64,000 nucleotides of DNA from Pseudomonas sp. Fl4BN1 (GTDB lineage Bacteria > Pseudomonadota > Gammaproteobacteria > Pseudomonadales > Pseudomonadaceae): NCBI RefSeq assembly GCF_009908285.1, contig NZ_JAAARM010000030.1, positions 1-64,000 of the forward strand. Reading direction: 5' to 3'. The notes under the pieces are model-generated. The model did no database searches and had not been told where the DNA came from. It was given only the letters and a program-made list of their open reading frames with translations. Shown here in pieces: positions 60,974 to 64,000 of this stretch; the stretch's first letter is position 1, and the number at the start of each line of letters is the position of its first letter. The position numbers were made by a program, and so were the translations under genes.

Positions 60974-61747
60974 ATGACCACTCTTAAGGGCAAGACCGCA
61001 CTGGTCACCGGCTCCACCAGCGGCATTGGCCTGGGCATCGCCCTGGTGCTGGCCAAGGCTGGAGCCAAGCTGATCCTCAACGGTTTTGGCGACGCCTCGA
61101 AGGCGATCACCGAGGTCCGGCAGTTCGGCGGCCAGGTCGGCCACCACCCGGCGGATGTCAGCGACCCGGCGCAGATCGCCGAAATGTTTGCCTACGCCGA
61201 ACGGGATTTTGGCGGCGTCGATATCCTGGTGAACAACGCCGGCATCCAGCACGTGGCCGCGGTGGAGGAATTCCCCGTGGAGCGCTGGGACTCGATCATC
61301 GCCATCAACCTGTCGTCGGTGTTCCACAGCACCCGCCTGGGGCTGCCGGGAATGCGCACCAGGGGCTGGGGGCGGATCGTCAACATCGCCTCGGTGCACG
61401 GCCAGGTGGGTTCGGTGGGCAAGGCCGCCTATGTGGCGGCCAAGCACGGGGTGATAGGCCTGACCAAGGTGGTGGGCCTGGAAACCGCCACCAGCAACGT
61501 CACCTGCAATGCCATCTGCCCGGGCTGGGTGCTGACCCCGCTGGTGCAGAAGCAGATCGACGACCGCATCGCCGCCGGCACCGATCCCCAGCAGGCGCAG
61601 CACGATCTGCTGGCGGAAAAACAGCCGTCCCTGGAGTTCGTCACCCCGTCGCAGCTGGGGGAACTGGTGCTATTTTTGTGCAGTGACGCGGGCGCCCAGG
61701 TGCGCGGCGCGGCGTGGAATATCGATGGTGGCTGGCTGGCACAATGA
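60974..61747 (+). CDS. bdhA: D-3-hydroxybutyrate dehydrogenase (SDR)
   Basis: Short-chain dehydrogenase of 257 residues. The NAD-binding motif TGSTSGIGLGIA lies near 12-23, NNAG near 90, the catalytic Ser in IVNIASVHG (near 140) and YVAAK (Tyr155/Lys159 region). The C-terminal FLCSDAGAQVRGAAWNIDGG is typical of 3-hydroxybutyrate dehydrogenases. It converts 3-hydroxybutyrate to acetoacetate, the substrate of the next enzyme. It starts seven bases after the permease stop, with TGAGGTA as ribosome-binding site. Confidence 0.93.
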   Translation: MTTLKGKTALVTGSTSGIGLGIALVLAKAGAKLILNGFGDASKAITEVRQFGGQVGHHPADVSDPAQIAEMFAYAERDFGGVDILVNNAGIQHVAAVEEFPVERWDSIIAINLSSVFHSTRLGLPGMRTRGWGRIVNIASVHGQVGSVGKAAYVAAKHGVIGLTKVVGLETATSNVTCNAICPGWVLTPLVQKQIDDRIAAGTDPQQAQHDLLAEKQPSLEFVTPSQLGELVLFLCSDAGAQVRGAAWNIDGGWLAQ

Positions 61748-61765
61748 CTCGACGCCCAGGCTGAT

Positions 61766-61836
61766 GCCTTCGCCGGCTAGCCGGCTCCTACACGGCTCAT
61801 CACCGCCTTGCAGGAGCGGGCTTGGCAGCGAAAAGC
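61766..61836. repeat. REP-like pair between bdhA and the ligase gene
   Basis: TTCGCCGGCTAGCCGGCTCCTAC and a degenerate forward core CAGGAGCGGGCTTGGCAGCG face each other across about 20 bases. Both cores carry changes relative to other copies. It lies inside the operon, so it may affect transcript stability between the two genes. Confidence 0.75.
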
Positions 61837-61872
61837 CCGACCCGGAAAAACAATAAGAACACGAGGCCTTGC

Positions 61873-63828
<1,956 letters not shown>

Positions 63829-63837
63829 CCCCACCCC

Positions 63838-64000
63838 TTGCCGGCGAAGGAGTCATCCAGGCCGGAGCACCAGCCAAGGGCCTCTTCGCTGGCAAGCCAG
63901 CTCCTACACAGCCAAAGCCCCTTCCCCTACCGTAGGAGCCGGCTTGCCGGCGAAGGGGTCATCCAAGCCGGAGCACCAGCCAGGGACCTCTTCGCTGGCA
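63838..64000. repeat. REP array at the right edge of the window
   Basis: Alternating forward and inverted REP cores follow the ligase gene: TTGCCGGCGAAG, CTTCGCTGGCAAGCCAGCTCCTAC and GTAGGAGCCGGCTTGCCGGCG. A repeated spacer GTCATCCA-GCCGGAGCACCAGCCA recurs after about 105 bases. The array runs off the window. Confidence 0.88.

Overview
The window looks like a chromosomal segment of a Pseudomonas of the fluorescens/protegens type. The evidence is the conserved gacA-uvrC-pgsA-tRNA-Gly block with a TTG-started gacA, an HSI-2-type type VI secretion cluster, many REP elements carrying the Pseudomonas core GTAGGAGC(T/C)GGCTTGCC, and typical Pseudomonas catabolic operons.

Layout. (1) 231-20887, minus strand: one T6SS cluster in the P. 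aeruginosa HSI-2 order, transcribed tssA-tssB-tssC-tssE-tssF-tssG-clpV-sfa-small lipoprotein-fha-tssJ-tssK-tssL-tssM-stp-stk. All baseplate, sheath and membrane parts are present; hcp and vgrG are not. The downstream flank (1-230) holds a perfect 44-bp palindrome. (2) 20888-22467: gene-poor stretch with an unassigned ORF and an aldehyde dehydrogenase pseudogene. (3) 22468-37337, plus strand: hydroxyproline catabolism. Epimerase, a three-subunit D-hydroxyproline dehydrogenase, a DapA-like deaminase and 2-oxoglutarate-semialdehyde dehydrogenase make up the trans-4-hydroxy-L-proline route. An AcnX-type cis-3-hydroxyproline dehydratase and a second proline-racemase-family protein extend it. An amino-acid ABC importer, an MHS-family symporter and a GntR/FCD regulator accompany them, and a shared CGTATACG motif precedes three of the transcription units. 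(4) 37508-41629, minus strand: threonate-type operon (permease, DUF1537 kinase, PdxA2, DeoR regulator). (5) 42367-44365: alpha/beta hydrolase and a frameshifted NRPS remnant next to tRNA-Gly. (6) 44366-47565: tRNA-Gly, pgsA, uvrC, gacA. (7) 47711-49623: divergent phage-type repressor/Cro-like pair, a GNAT acetyltransferase and a nitrilase-family hydrolase. (8) 49781-51353: an aromatic-amino-acid attenuator with two consecutive aromatic-rich leader ORFs ahead of a DAHP synthase gene. (9) 51570-57525: ppiC and the yejABEF peptide importer. (10) 57870-63828: sigma-54 activator, GntP-type permease, 3-hydroxybutyrate dehydrogenase and acetoacetate-CoA ligase, with a visible sigma-54 promoter and three repeated candidate activator sites. 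REP arrays separate the blocks from 51 kb onward.

Most interesting signals: the tandem leader-peptide attenuator; the proline-racemase homologue with Ser/Thr at the two catalytic positions; the shared operator in the hydroxyproline locus together with a decayed AraC regulator; the TCTC-N6-GAGA sites upstream of the hydroxybutyrate operon; and the 10-bp-phased TTGAAC repeats at the repressor pair. I do not see a clear wholly new multi-gene defence or mobile system here.
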